NCBI GenBank assembly: GCA_934234275.1 | Contig: CAKQHU010000085.1 | Location: 1-6,146 of the forward strand | Direction: 5' to 3' | DNA length: 6,146 nucleotides | Origin: an uncultured Phascolarctobacterium sp. | GTDB taxonomy: Bacteria > Bacillota > Negativicutes > Acidaminococcales > Acidaminococcaceae | Shown: in pieces, positions 1-6,116 of the stretch | How the letters are laid out: the number at the start of each line of letters is the position of its first letter | Position numbering within the stretch: the first letter of the stretch is position 1 | The notes under the pieces: generated by a model | Told to the model about the DNA's origin: nothing | Seen by the model: the letters and a program-made list of their open reading frames with translations, nothing else | The model's database searches: none | Position numbers and translations under genes: made by a program

Positions 1-1202
1 GTAATAAACACCTCGTCATTCGTAGGATAGCAGATATTGCAGGCATCAAAGCTGCACTGCTTTCTGCGGTAAAGAACCGAGCTTTCGCTGCTGCTTGCCA
101 GCAGCAGCACATCATCACAGGTTTTAAAGTATTCGCTGATGGCGGCATCATCCACGCCTACAGTGTAAATTGCCTCTGCAGTGTCGCAGGCAGGCGCGTC
201 TTTAAGCTGCTGCTGGCAGATGACCGTCAGCCTGCCGATGTCAGTCCATTCCGTGCGCAGCGTCTGTGCGAGGCACAGCGCCTGTGTAGCAGGCGCGCTT
301 ACGAGCACGTTGTCAAACCACATACTGCCCCAAAGCGCAATCGCTTCATTATTACGGCTCAGCAGGTAATTATCCTGTACCTGAGCTTCTGCCTTCACCT
401 TATCCATAGCGGGAGCAGGCAGCTGTGCATTTATCTGCTGCAGCCAGCGCAACGTTCCCTGCACACCGTAAGGCAGGCCGGCAAAAATATACGGCGTGCC
501 GTATTTTTTCTGCAGATATTCAGCCAGCGGCAAACCCAGCTCCGCATTCGTAACAATGTTCAGCGAAGCCTCCGGCAAGCGCTGCAGCTCCTCCAGCGTG
601 CATTCGCAGCCGGGAGTACAAAGCACCTCATAGCCTGCCAGCTGCAGTAAGCGCTTTAATTCCTGCGTATCGGCAGCACCCTGCAGATAAAATTCCGATT
701 GTCCTAAAACATTTACTGCCAAGGGCTTTGCTGTCGCAGTCTGCGGCAACAGCTGCGCAAACAGCTTCTTGGCAACCTTGGCGTAGCCTTCGGCAAAGCC
801 TCCGACCATACCGCCGCTGTCCAGTGTAACTACGGGGAACGGCAGCTGCAGCTTGCGCGCCATGCCTGCCAGGTCATCACCGATTAAGCTCAGCGAGCAG
901 CTGCTTTCCAAAAGCAGTACCGACGGCTTGTGACCATCCTCCAGCATACGCTGCAGCTCCTGCGTTACATATTCCTCGGAGCCATAAATAACAGCGTTAT
1001 TATCAGGCTGAGAGCCGTAAAAGCGCGTATACATATCGGGGCGCGCCTTTTCCAGATGGCGTAAAGCATAAAAATAACACCACAACGGTCCGTTAATCAA
1101 AACCTCACTCTTATCAATAGCAGCAAAAAAGGCACCTGCACCTGTCAGCGCACAGGTATCCACACGCTCGCAGATATTGCCCCAGCCTTGCTTTTCAGAC
1201 AT
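1..1202 (-). CDS. NifK/NifE-like nitrogenase component 1 subunit (partial, C-terminus outside window)
   Basis: This is the second large subunit of a nitrogenase-like reductase, probably pairing with the D-like subunit upstream. I translated it by hand: 400 codons are open from the ATG at 1202 to the window edge with no stop. Seen: Cys17 (DTCALTGAG), Cys42 (NGPLWCYFYALR) and Cys102 (SSCSLSLIGDDL) match the spacing and context of NifK Cys70, Cys95 and Cys153, the P-cluster ligands; the IGDD motif is a family signature. A second domain (about 160-260) ends in KYGTPYIFAGLPYG, typical of the Oxidored_nitro family. YPTNDEVFI at 392-400 resembles the family's late YP..D motif, so perhaps 40-60 residues are missing. 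It lacks the long N-terminal extension of true NifK. The ATG overlaps the D-like stop by 8 nt and has a strong Shine-Dalgarno (AAGGGAGG, 1211-1218, 8 nt away). Extra cysteine clusters lie at 195/199/201 and 383/388/391. The family call is firm; the substrate is unknown. Confidence 0.85.
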   Translation of the reverse strand, partial: MSEKQGWGNICERVDTCALTGAGAFFAAIDKSEVLINGPLWCYFYALRHLEKARPDMYTRFYGSQPDNNAVIYGSEEYVTQELQRMLEDGHKPSVLLLESSCSLSLIGDDLAGMARKLQLPFPVVTLDSGGMVGGFAEGYAKVAKKLFAQLLPQTATAKPLAVNVLGQSEFYLQGAADTQELKRLLQLAGYEVLCTPGCECTLEELQRLPEASLNIVTNAELGLPLAEYLQKKYGTPYIFAGLPYGVQGTLRWLQQINAQLPAPAMDKVKAEAQVQDNYLLSRNNEAIALWGSMWFDNVLVSAPATQALCLAQTLRTEWTDIGRLTVICQQQLKDAPACDTAEAIYTVGVDDAAISEYFKTCDDVLLLASSSESSVLYRRKQCSFDACNICYPTNDEVFI

Positions 1203-2484
1203 AGCGCACGCCTCCCTTCAGTCTGCTGCACAGACTCTGATAAATTCCCTGCATCATCTTGACCTCACCGGCAACAGCAACCTGCGGCAGCATCGGCAGG
1301 AAAATCTGGCGTGCTTCCTTATTCTGCAGCTCATGCGTCGTCAGCACGATGTCCGCATCTGCTGCCAGCTTTTCGCCCTCCGCCGTAGTATATACAGGCA
1401 CATAGCTGTTTTCCTGCACAACCTTCAGCATCGCTTCGCGCTCATCACCGTCATAGGAATCCAAGAGAATAATGCCGGTAAGATTCAGGCGCAAAAGCTT
1501 GATGGTTTGCAGGATATTGCCAGGATGAAAATATCTCAGGATACGGCCGATGCACAGCACTGTTTTCTTACCTTCCGTTACCGGCAGAAAATTCTGCAGC
1601 TGCTCATCTAAGCGTTGCTGCTCCAGCTTCAGCACCTGCTGTGCCAGCGCCTCACGCCCCAGCATACGTCCGATGCTGATAATCCAGTCCTGCGTTTCCT
1701 GCCAACCGACAGGATAAATATCGGCCAGATAATGTGTGCCGTATTTTTCCTGCAGTTGCTCTGCAACCTTACGCAGGCCGATGTGCGTCTGCCCGCGGCC
1801 GCCAAGCACAACAGCATATTCGGCAGCCGCCACCTTTTCCAGCTCATCCATAGCCATATAGCCGGGGAACTGACCGATGACCTCTACGCCGAACTCCTGC
1901 AGAATACGCGTAACCTCTTTCGCATAATGGCCCCACGGGCCGCCGTTATCACCTAAAAGCAGTACGCTGTCCTTTTGCTTGGCGCAAGGCTTGACGAAGC
2001 GCTCCAACAGCTTCTGCGTAATTTCAAAATAGCCGTCATAATATTCCGCACCCAAAAAACCGCAGCATTCCACAGTAAGAATAGGAATATTATATTCCTC
2101 CTCCACCTTACGCGCCACGGATTCCACATCATCACCGATAACACCGGCCACGCAGGAATTGGCAATCATCAGGCATTTGGGTTTATATGTTTCAATAGCA
2201 AAGCGCAGGCATTTTTCCAAACGCGCCACACCGCCGAAAATTGCGTCCTTTTCCTGCATTTGGCTGCTGAGCAGCGGCACGGAGCCCCATTGCTCGCGCT
2301 CATTCTCGGAAAGCGTGCGGTATTGGGAATTGATATCCATCGTGCGTGCTACATGAGCACAGGCACGCGGGCTGTGAAAAACTACTACAGCGCCGTCCAT
2401 ATAGGCAACAGCGCGCCACACGCCGGGCATGCTGCAGCTGCAGCTTTTGCGTGCGCTGTAAAAGCGTCTGGTTTTAATTGCCAT
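1195..2484 (-). CDS. NifD-like nitrogenase component 1 subunit
   Basis: 429-residue catalytic-subunit homologue of the Oxidored_nitro family. Cys17 (CSMPGVW), Cys42 ([10 protein letters not shown]) and Cys111 ([16 protein letters not shown]) correspond to NifD Cys62, Cys88 and Cys154, the P-cluster side ligands. [10 protein letters not shown] (82-91) matches the family FGG..KL motif, and [16 protein letters not shown] starts the second domain. At the position of the FeMo-cofactor cysteine (NifD Cys275) the sequence reads AVVLGGRG, with Gly228 instead of Cys, and no counterpart of His442 is visible near the C-terminus. I therefore infer a nitrogenase-like enzyme without FeMo-co. The frame is open back to 2514, but I prefer the ATG at 2484: it has GGTGG 6 nt upstream and avoids a non-homologous N-terminal tail. 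It then overlaps the Fe-protein gene by 11 nt. It is shorter than NifD (about 480-490). The genuine function could be that of Nfl, Mar-like or another reductase. Confidence 0.9.
   Translation of the reverse strand: MAIKTRRFYSARKSCSCSMPGVWRAVAYMDGAVVVFHSPRACAHVARTMDINSQYRTLSENEREQWGSVPLLSSQMQEKDAIFGGVARLEKCLRFAIETYKPKCLMIANSCVAGVIGDDVESVARKVEEEYNIPILTVECCGFLGAEYYDGYFEITQKLLERFVKPCAKQKDSVLLLGDNGGPWGHYAKEVTRILQEFGVEVIGQFPGYMAMDELEKVAAAEYAVVLGGRGQTHIGLRKVAEQLQEKYGTHYLADIYPVGWQETQDWIISIGRMLGREALAQQVLKLEQQRLDEQLQNFLPVTEGKKTVLCIGRILRYFHPGNILQTIKLLRLNLTGIILLDSYDGDEREAMLKVVQENSYVPVYTTAEGEKLAADADIVLTTHELQNKEARQIFLPMLPQVAVAGEVKMMQGIYQSLCSRLKGGVRYV
1211..1218 (-). promoter_or_regulatory. Ribosome binding site of the nifK-like gene, inside the nifD-like gene
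   Basis: AAGGGAGG lies within the last codons of the D-like gene, 8 nt before the K-like ATG at 1202. It settles the start and shows that the 8-nt overlap is genuine, allowing initiation on the same mRNA independently of or coupled to termination upstream. Confidence 0.75.
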
Positions 2485-3280
2485 ATTCGGCCACCAGCTT
2501 TTCAAGCTCTTCAAAGCTCATCGGCGTAGGAATAGCCATGTTTTCATTATGCCAGATATCGTGGGCCAGCTTGCGGTAAACCTCAGCCTGAGCACTTTCC
2601 GGTGCATATTGCAGCACAGTCTGGCGATTGTTTTCCGCCTTATTGACAATAACGTCACGCGGAATAAAGGCAATCAGCTGGGTGTGCAGGCGTTTGGCAA
2701 ACTCCTGCAGCAGCTCCTGCTCGTTAGGTGTATTACGGCCATTGCCGATGATGCCTCCCAAACGCACACCGCCGCGCATAGCAAAACGCTTAACACCCTT
2801 AGCGATGTTGTTGGCAGCGTACAAGCTCATCAGCTCGCCGGAAGAAACAATATATATATCGGTTGCATAGCCCTCGCGAATTGGCACGGCAAAACCGCCG
2901 CAAACTACGTCACCTAAAACGTCGTACATAATAAGGTCCTCGTCCGTCAGCACCTCCAGCGAACGCAACTTTTCCAGCGCTACGATGATGCCGCGGCCAG
3001 CACAGCCTACGCCCGGCTCAGGACCGCCGGCCTCTACGCATTTGATGCCGTTATAGCCTGTATGGACAATATCTTCTGCCGCAACCTCATCATTATCGCG
3101 CACCATATCCAACACAGTCTGACTGCAGATGCGTCCCAGCAAAAGTCTGGTGGAATCATTTTTCGGATCGCAGCCGATCTGACAAACCTTAAGACCTTCC
3201 TCGCTGAATGCAGCCGACAGATTTGATGTTGTTGTGGACTTACCGATACCGCCCTTACCATAAATCGCAATTTTTTTCAT
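2474..3280 (-). CDS. NifH-like nitrogenase Fe protein (ATP-dependent electron donor)
   Basis: 268-residue homodimeric [4Fe-4S] ATPase homologue that would deliver electrons to the D/K-like partner with MgATP hydrolysis. Seen: P-loop [10 protein letters not shown] at 8-17; switch I CDPKNDST at 37-44 (NifH usually has KADST); [13 protein letters not shown] with Cys93; and [16 protein letters not shown] with Cys127. The two cysteines match NifH Cys97 and Cys132, which bridge the cluster between subunits. Arg96 occupies the place of the arginine that is ADP-ribosylated in some diazotrophs. The length is slightly below typical NifH (about 275-295). It is the first gene of the operon, with GGAGG at 3291-3295, 10 nt before the ATG. 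MinD/ParA-type ATPases share the P-loop but lack this cysteine pair, so the Fe-protein family is secure; membership of true NifH versus a NflH/CfbC-type clade cannot be settled by eye. Confidence 0.93.
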   Translation of the reverse strand: MKKIAIYGKGGIGKSTTTSNLSAAFSEEGLKVCQIGCDPKNDSTRLLLGRICSQTVLDMVRDNDEVAAEDIVHTGYNGIKCVEAGGPEPGVGCAGRGIIVALEKLRSLEVLTDEDLIMYDVLGDVVCGGFAVPIREGYATDIYIVSSGELMSLYAANNIAKGVKRFAMRGGVRLGGIIGNGRNTPNEQELLQEFAKRLHTQLIAFIPRDVIVNKAENNRQTVLQYAPESAQAEVYRKLAHDIWHNENMAIPTPMSFEELEKLVAEYGN

Positions 3281-3289
3281 TAGACATTG

Positions 3290-3295
3290 ACCTCC
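3290..3295 (-). promoter_or_regulatory. Ribosome binding site of the nifH-like gene
   Basis: GGAGGT on the minus strand lies 9 nt before the ATG at 3280 and fixes that start. An out-of-frame ATG at 3297 opens a five-codon frame whose stop overlaps the nifH-like start as TAATG; I do not regard it as a gene. Confidence 0.75.
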
Positions 3296-3317
3296 ATCCT
3301 ATACTCAAAAACTTCTA

Positions 3318-3346
3318 TTCAACTAGCAAGAAAAATATGATATAAT
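3318..3346 (+). promoter_or_regulatory. Putative promoter of the merR-like gene
   Basis: A perfect TATAAT at 3341-3346 is preceded by TGA, forming an extended -10 (TGNTATAAT). A weak -35, TTCAAC at 3318-3323, lies exactly 17 bp upstream. The start would be near 3353, giving a leader of about 77 nt that crosses the operator dyad. An imperfect dyad around CTAG (about 3346-3358) overlaps the predicted start and might be an autoregulatory site. A second possible -10, TATACT at 3393-3398, lies inside the operator. Confidence 0.5.
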
Positions 3347-3383
3347 TTACTAGATAAAAAGAAGTGATATTACTCCTTTTAAT

Positions 3384-3412
3384 ATTAAACTATATACTAG
3401 TATTATAGTCAA
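3384..3412 (-). promoter_or_regulatory. Putative promoter of the nitrogenase-like operon
   Basis: On the minus strand, TTGACT (3412-3407) and TTTAAT (3389-3384) are separated by 17 bp, each one mismatch from the sigma-70/sigma-A consensus. An alternative -10, TAATAT (3387-3382), would give a 19-bp spacer, the length typical of MerR-activated promoters. Transcription would start near 3377, leaving a leader of roughly 95 nt before the nifH-like ATG. The prediction rests on sequence match and position only. Confidence 0.55.
3389..3409. promoter_or_regulatory. Putative MerR-type operator (dyad within the promoter spacer)
   Basis: ACTATA (3389-3394) and its exact reverse complement TATAGT (3404-3409) flank a 9-bp centre, giving a dyad centred at 3399. 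A shorter perfect palindrome, ATACTAGTAT, sits at 3394-3403. The dyad is centred within about 1-2 bp of the middle of the minus-strand -35/-10 spacer, where MerR-family activators bind and untwist the DNA. The divergent merR-like gene starts 20 bp away. Binding by that protein is inference. Confidence 0.5.
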
Positions 3413-3429
3413 GCTTATGAGGAACAATT

Positions 3430-4290
3430 ATGATTAATAAAGACAAGCGAAAGTACTTTACTGCTGGCGAGCTGGCAGCAATTTTTAATATATCCAAGCA
3501 GTCATTGCTCTACTACGACAAGGTTAACCTGCTTTCACCGGACTTTGTCAGTGAAAACGGTTACCGCAATTATTCTATCCAGCAATTTCTTGATTTGGAG
3601 ATAATCGTCAACCTGCGTGCGCTGGATATCAGCATCGCCAATATCAAAAAATATCTGGAGGACCGCAGCAAGGAGCATTTTCTGCAGCTGCTGCAGGATA
3701 AAACAGCGGAATGTCAGGCAATCATTCGCAGTAATCAGGAAATCTGCGACACCATCGAGCGCATCAAGGATGATATGCACGTCAAGGAGCTTAACCCCTG
3801 CCGTCACCTGACGCTCAGCTGGCAAAATGACCGTCTGCTACGCCTCACACCGCTTGCGGAAAGCGACGACGGTAAAAGCCGTATTACCAAATTTGCCCGC
3901 CACGGCCAAAGACGCGCACATCACAAGGGAGCACTGCCTAATCATGCCGGTTGGGTTTTAGATCAGGAGAGCTTTTTTAAGACGCATGAATTTCAGCATT
4001 CACAGGCATATTTTTCCTGCGTCACCAGCGCCACCAAGCACAGACAGTCCATTAAGATGACGCTGCCCGCAGGTCTTTATCTGGAAATCATTTTTTCCGG
4101 CACCTTCTGCGACAACGCAGGAAAGCTTTCGCAGCGTATAGAACACTTTCTGCAGACTAATGATTTAGAGCCTGTCGGCAATATTTATATCCTTCCTTTG
4201 GAAAATCATTGGTTTTCCTGTGACTGTGAACAATACGTCAACAAAATCTTTTTGAAGGTTGAAGATAAGGATACAACTTCTCTGACGTAA
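3430..4290 (+). CDS. MerR-family transcriptional regulator with GyrI/BmrR-like effector domain
   Basis: 286-residue one-component regulator. The N-terminus (about 9-75) is a MerR winged helix-turn-helix: YFTAGELAAIFNISKQSLLYYDK, then the wing SENGYRNYS and a conserved LRALDISIANIKKYL segment. Residues about 80-118 form the dimerisation coiled coil. The rest (about 125-277) resembles the BmrR C-terminal / GyrI-like ligand-binding fold: LPAGLYLEIIFSGTF, a helix, and a closing YVNKIFLKV strand. This suggests an organic small-molecule effector, not a metal as in MerR or CueR. Cysteines at 95, 106, 124, 197, 227, 264 and 266 (a CDC pair) are numerous, so redox or metal sensing is not excluded. The ATG at 3430 has GAGGA 6 nt upstream. 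It is divergent from the nitrogenase-like operon with a shared 149-bp region, so it probably controls that operon. The MerR call is firm; the effector is unknown. Confidence 0.88.
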   Translation: MINKDKRKYFTAGELAAIFNISKQSLLYYDKVNLLSPDFVSENGYRNYSIQQFLDLEIIVNLRALDISIANIKKYLEDRSKEHFLQLLQDKTAECQAIIRSNQEICDTIERIKDDMHVKELNPCRHLTLSWQNDRLLRLTPLAESDDGKSRITKFARHGQRRAHHKGALPNHAGWVLDQESFFKTHEFQHSQAYFSCVTSATKHRQSIKMTLPAGLYLEIIFSGTFCDNAGKLSQRIEHFLQTNDLEPVGNIYILPLENHWFSCDCEQYVNKIFLKVEDKDTTSLT

Positions 4291-4354
4291 AAATTCTCCC
4301 ACATTTTGCTTCAAACGAAGCATTTGCGTAAATATCCAAGATAGCCTTTACTCC

Positions 4355-4380
4355 GTCCGCTCCATGTGAGCGGACTTTTT
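4355..4380 (+). terminator. Intrinsic terminator after the merR-like gene
   Basis: GTCCGCTC (4355-4362) pairs perfectly with GAGCGGAC (4368-4375) across a 5-nt loop, followed by five T (4376-4380). It lies about 65 nt after the merR-like stop and works in the plus direction only, since no T-run follows on the minus strand. Confidence 0.85.
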
Positions 4381-4386
4381 GCATGC

Positions 4387-4425
4387 AAAAAAACGCTAAA
4401 GACTTTGCAATCCTTTAGCGTTTTT
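4387..4425. terminator. Bidirectional intrinsic terminator between merR and recO
   Basis: CGCTAAAG (4394-4401) pairs with CTTTAGCG (4413-4420) around an 11-nt loop. The stem is flanked by seven A (4387-4393) and five T (4421-4425), so it reads as a terminator on both strands. On the minus strand it comes about 49 nt after the recO stop and ends the era-corC-recO transcript; on the plus strand it backs up the merR terminator. Confidence 0.85.
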
Positions 4426-4468
4426 GTTTACGTTTTACGTTCTTCAATTAAGCGCCTCCGCCACAGCT

Positions 4469-5230
4469 TCACAGCTGCAGCTGACTCAAAAAGTTTAAGC
4501 TGTTCAACGGCTTATCCGTCTGAAAGAAGATAAACTTGAAGAGAATTTTTTCCAGCTCCATCAGCGCGCCGCCTCGCACCCTAAAGGGCGCCGGCTGCTC
4601 GTAATCGAGCTGCGCCAGCCACTGCCACAGCTCACGTGTTTCCGCACTGCATGGCTCCAGGCCGTCGCCGTTATAACTGCTTTTGCAACTGCTGCAGATA
4701 AGCCCGCCCTGCAGCGGACTGAACCACGCATCCTCCTGCGCCGTCACAGCCTCACCGCAATGCACGCAATGTGTAAGCTGCGGCGCAAAGCCCGTAGCCG
4801 CCAGCAATTTTATAGCATAGGACAAAACAACCAGACGCGGATTGCGCTGCATCAGCGCAGCCAAGGCAGCGCCAAGCATTTCATAAAGCTCCGGCTGAGG
4901 CACTCTGTCCTCTGTCAGCACGGCAGTCAGCTCCGACGCCACCGCCGCATAAGCCATCTGCTGCATATCCATCGACTTGGGCATCTGCAAAAGCTCACAA
5001 CTGCGCAGCTTGTCTATCTTCTGTCCCTGCTGCACCTCAATATGCAGATTGGCAAAGGGCTGCAGCAATCTGCCATGTATATTTTTTTCATAGCGGGCAC
5101 CATAGGCGATAAAGCGCAACTTGCCATGCTCCTTCGTAAAGCAGACCGCATATTTATCAGCCGTCTGCCAGTTTTTTACATGTAAAACAAGCGCATCATC
5201 TGCCAAAAGCTCCCTTTGCGACTCACTCAT
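4469..5230 (-). CDS. recO: DNA repair protein RecO
   Basis: 253 residues, the usual length for RecO, the recombination mediator that works with RecR (and RecF) to load RecA onto SSB-coated single-stranded DNA and anneals strands. The N-terminal OB-fold region is about 11-80 (LVLHVKNWQTADKYAVCFTK and the following GKLRFIAYGAR). The helical C-terminal part contains the family pattern GFAPQLTHCVHCGE, then WFSPLQGGLICSSC; cysteines 155, 158, 179 and 182 form a CX2C..CX2C zinc site. The ATG at 5230 overlaps the stop of the corC-like gene by 8 nt (ATGAGTGA), with only a weak AGG immediately upstream, so translation is probably coupled. It is the last gene of an operon with era and corC; closeness to era is widespread in bacteria. 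Confidence 0.95.
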   Translation of the reverse strand: MSESQRELLADDALVLHVKNWQTADKYAVCFTKEHGKLRFIAYGARYEKNIHGRLLQPFANLHIEVQQGQKIDKLRSCELLQMPKSMDMQQMAYAAVASELTAVLTEDRVPQPELYEMLGAALAALMQRNPRLVVLSYAIKLLAATGFAPQLTHCVHCGEAVTAQEDAWFSPLQGGLICSSCKSSYNGDGLEPCSAETRELWQWLAQLDYEQPAPFRVRGGALMELEKILFKFIFFQTDKPLNSLNFLSQLQL

Positions 5231-5987
5231 CCTGCTGTTCTTCTTTCTGCTTTTGCTCCTGCGGCAGCTTCGCAGCCAGCACGCGCACTACACGGAAGCC
5301 ATCCGTGCGCAGCACCTTGAAGCTGTAGCCGGAAATCTCCACAACATCGCCAATCTCAGGCTTGCGTCCCAGCAAACCGAATACATAACCGCCGATGGTA
5401 TCTTCCTCAGGATCATCGAATGTAATCGGCAGCTGCTCTGCCACATCGTCCAGCAGCACCATGCCGTCAAATTCAATGCTGCCGTCAGGAAGCTGCAATA
5501 CATCCGGCGGCTCCTGCGCTTCATGCTCGTCCTGAATATCACCAACGATTTCCTCCACGAGGTCCTCCATCGTAATCAGGCCTGCAGTACCACCGTACTC
5601 ATCTGCTACAAGCACCATCTGCACATGACGCTGCTGCATCAGGCGCAAGGCCTTCGGCACCGGCATAGCCTCTGGAATAACAACAATCGGACGCATCAGG
5701 CGGCGCAGGTCAAAGGTAGTCTGCCCCGGCTTAATCTTCAACAGGTCGCGCACATGCAGCGTACCTACAACCTGATCCTTGTCCTCCATGCAGAGCGGAT
5801 AGCGTGTATGATGACTGCTGCGCACAACAGCCATATTTTCTGCCAACGTATCATCCAAAAACAGGCATACCATATCCTGTCTTGGCACCATGACTTCACG
5901 CGCCACACGGTCGGCAAAGTCAAAAACATTACCGATCATGCTGCCCTCGACATGGTCAATCTGGCCATGTCGCTCACTGGCGCTCAC
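5223..5987 (-). CDS. CorC/YbeX-type CBS-domain protein (HlyC/CorC family)
   Basis: 254 residues from the GTG at 5987. Domains: CBS 1 about 30-82 (VMVPRQDMV to LHVRDLL), CBS 2 about 97-152 (RPIVVIPE to EDLVEEIVGDI, with the DEYGGTAGLITMEDL signature), and a CorC_HlyC domain about 168-243 (EDTIGGYVFGLLGRKP, GYSFKVLRTDGFRV). CBS pairs bind adenine nucleotides. The family is linked to magnesium/cobalt efflux and, for E. coli YbeX, to ribosome-related functions. No DUF21 membrane domain is possible here because the frame stops at 6117-6119, so it is the short soluble type. The GTG start is provisional: family-like sequence (EDELRQLV) continues in frame upstream, so the real start is probably nearer 6110. 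It lies between era and recO in one minus-strand operon. Confidence 0.85.
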   Translation of the reverse strand: MSASERHGQIDHVEGSMIGNVFDFADRVAREVMVPRQDMVCLFLDDTLAENMAVVRSSHHTRYPLCMEDKDQVVGTLHVRDLLKIKPGQTTFDLRRLMRPIVVIPEAMPVPKALRLMQQRHVQMVLVADEYGGTAGLITMEDLVEEIVGDIQDEHEAQEPPDVLQLPDGSIEFDGMVLLDDVAEQLPITFDDPEEDTIGGYVFGLLGRKPEIGDVVEISGYSFKVLRTDGFRVVRVLAAKLPQEQKQKEEQQDE

Positions 5988-6116
5988 CAGCTGGCGCAGC
6001 TCGTCCTCACTGCTGGCGCTGCCTTCCTTATGCCAGGTACCTGTTTTCAGGTAATACCAGGCAAGCGGTAGCCTGTGCCAGAAATCAATCAGTTTCCGAA
6101 AAAAGTTGATAAGTCC
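5988..6116 (-). other. Probable N-terminal coding extension of the corC-like gene without a canonical start codon
   Basis: The corC frame stays open from 5987 back to the era stop. It encodes a hydrophobic stretch (INFFRKLIDFW) and then SSEDELRQLV, which matches the conserved segment before the first CBS domain. No ATG, GTG or TTG occurs in frame. AAGGAG at 6120-6125 lies 9 nt upstream of an in-frame ATC (6110), a possible rare start. A six-base T run (minus strand, 6104-6099) is a candidate site for an indel or slippage. Confidence 0.55.

Larger units (their letters stand above)
3281..3429. promoter_or_regulatory. Divergent AT-rich control region between the nifH-like and merR-like genes
   Basis: 149 bp, visibly richer in A and T than the flanking genes, with no coding frame of note. 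It holds both divergent promoters, the central dyad and both ribosome binding sites. ACTAG occurs three times (3322-3326, 3349-3353, 3396-3400), the last inside the dyad; the others could be accessory half-sites but their spacing (27 and 47 bp) is not regular. Confidence 0.6.

Noticed and set aside
181..369. 62-codon plus-strand frame
   Set aside because: It lies antisense within the K-like gene, which has clear family motifs; no ribosome binding site or recognisable product.
2485..2514. Alternative upstream start of the D-like gene at 2514
   Set aside because: It would add ten residues ([10 protein letters not shown]) encoded within the Fe-protein tail; the ATG at 2484 has a better placed GGTGG.
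1177..2529. Long plus-strand frames (1177-1611, 1615-1956, 1975-2529)
   Set aside because: They are antisense shadows of the D-like gene, with low-complexity His/Gln/Ala-rich translations typical of reversed Leu/Gln-rich genes.
1..3280. Functional nitrogen-fixation (nif) cluster
   Set aside because: The FeMo-cofactor cysteine is absent from the D-like subunit and no cofactor-assembly gene accompanies it in the window.
3280..3297. Five-codon frame ATG..TAA just before the nifH-like gene, stop overlapping its start
   Set aside because: The ATG lacks a spaced ribosome binding site and the frame merely contains the nifH-like Shine-Dalgarno; probably chance.
4307..4322. Small hairpin TGCTTC/GAAGCA after the merR-like gene
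   Set aside because: Six-bp stem with no T-run on either side; the two stronger terminators downstream explain termination.
5121..6071. 316-codon plus-strand frame opposite the corC-like gene
   Set aside because: Although long, it is antisense to a gene with three recognisable domains and its translation matches no family I know; it arises from codon bias.
5223..6116. corC-like gene as a truncated membrane DUF21-CBS protein (pseudogene)
   Set aside because: The preceding stop belongs to the neighbouring gene and the short soluble CorC/YbeX form is a normal architecture; only the start codon is odd.
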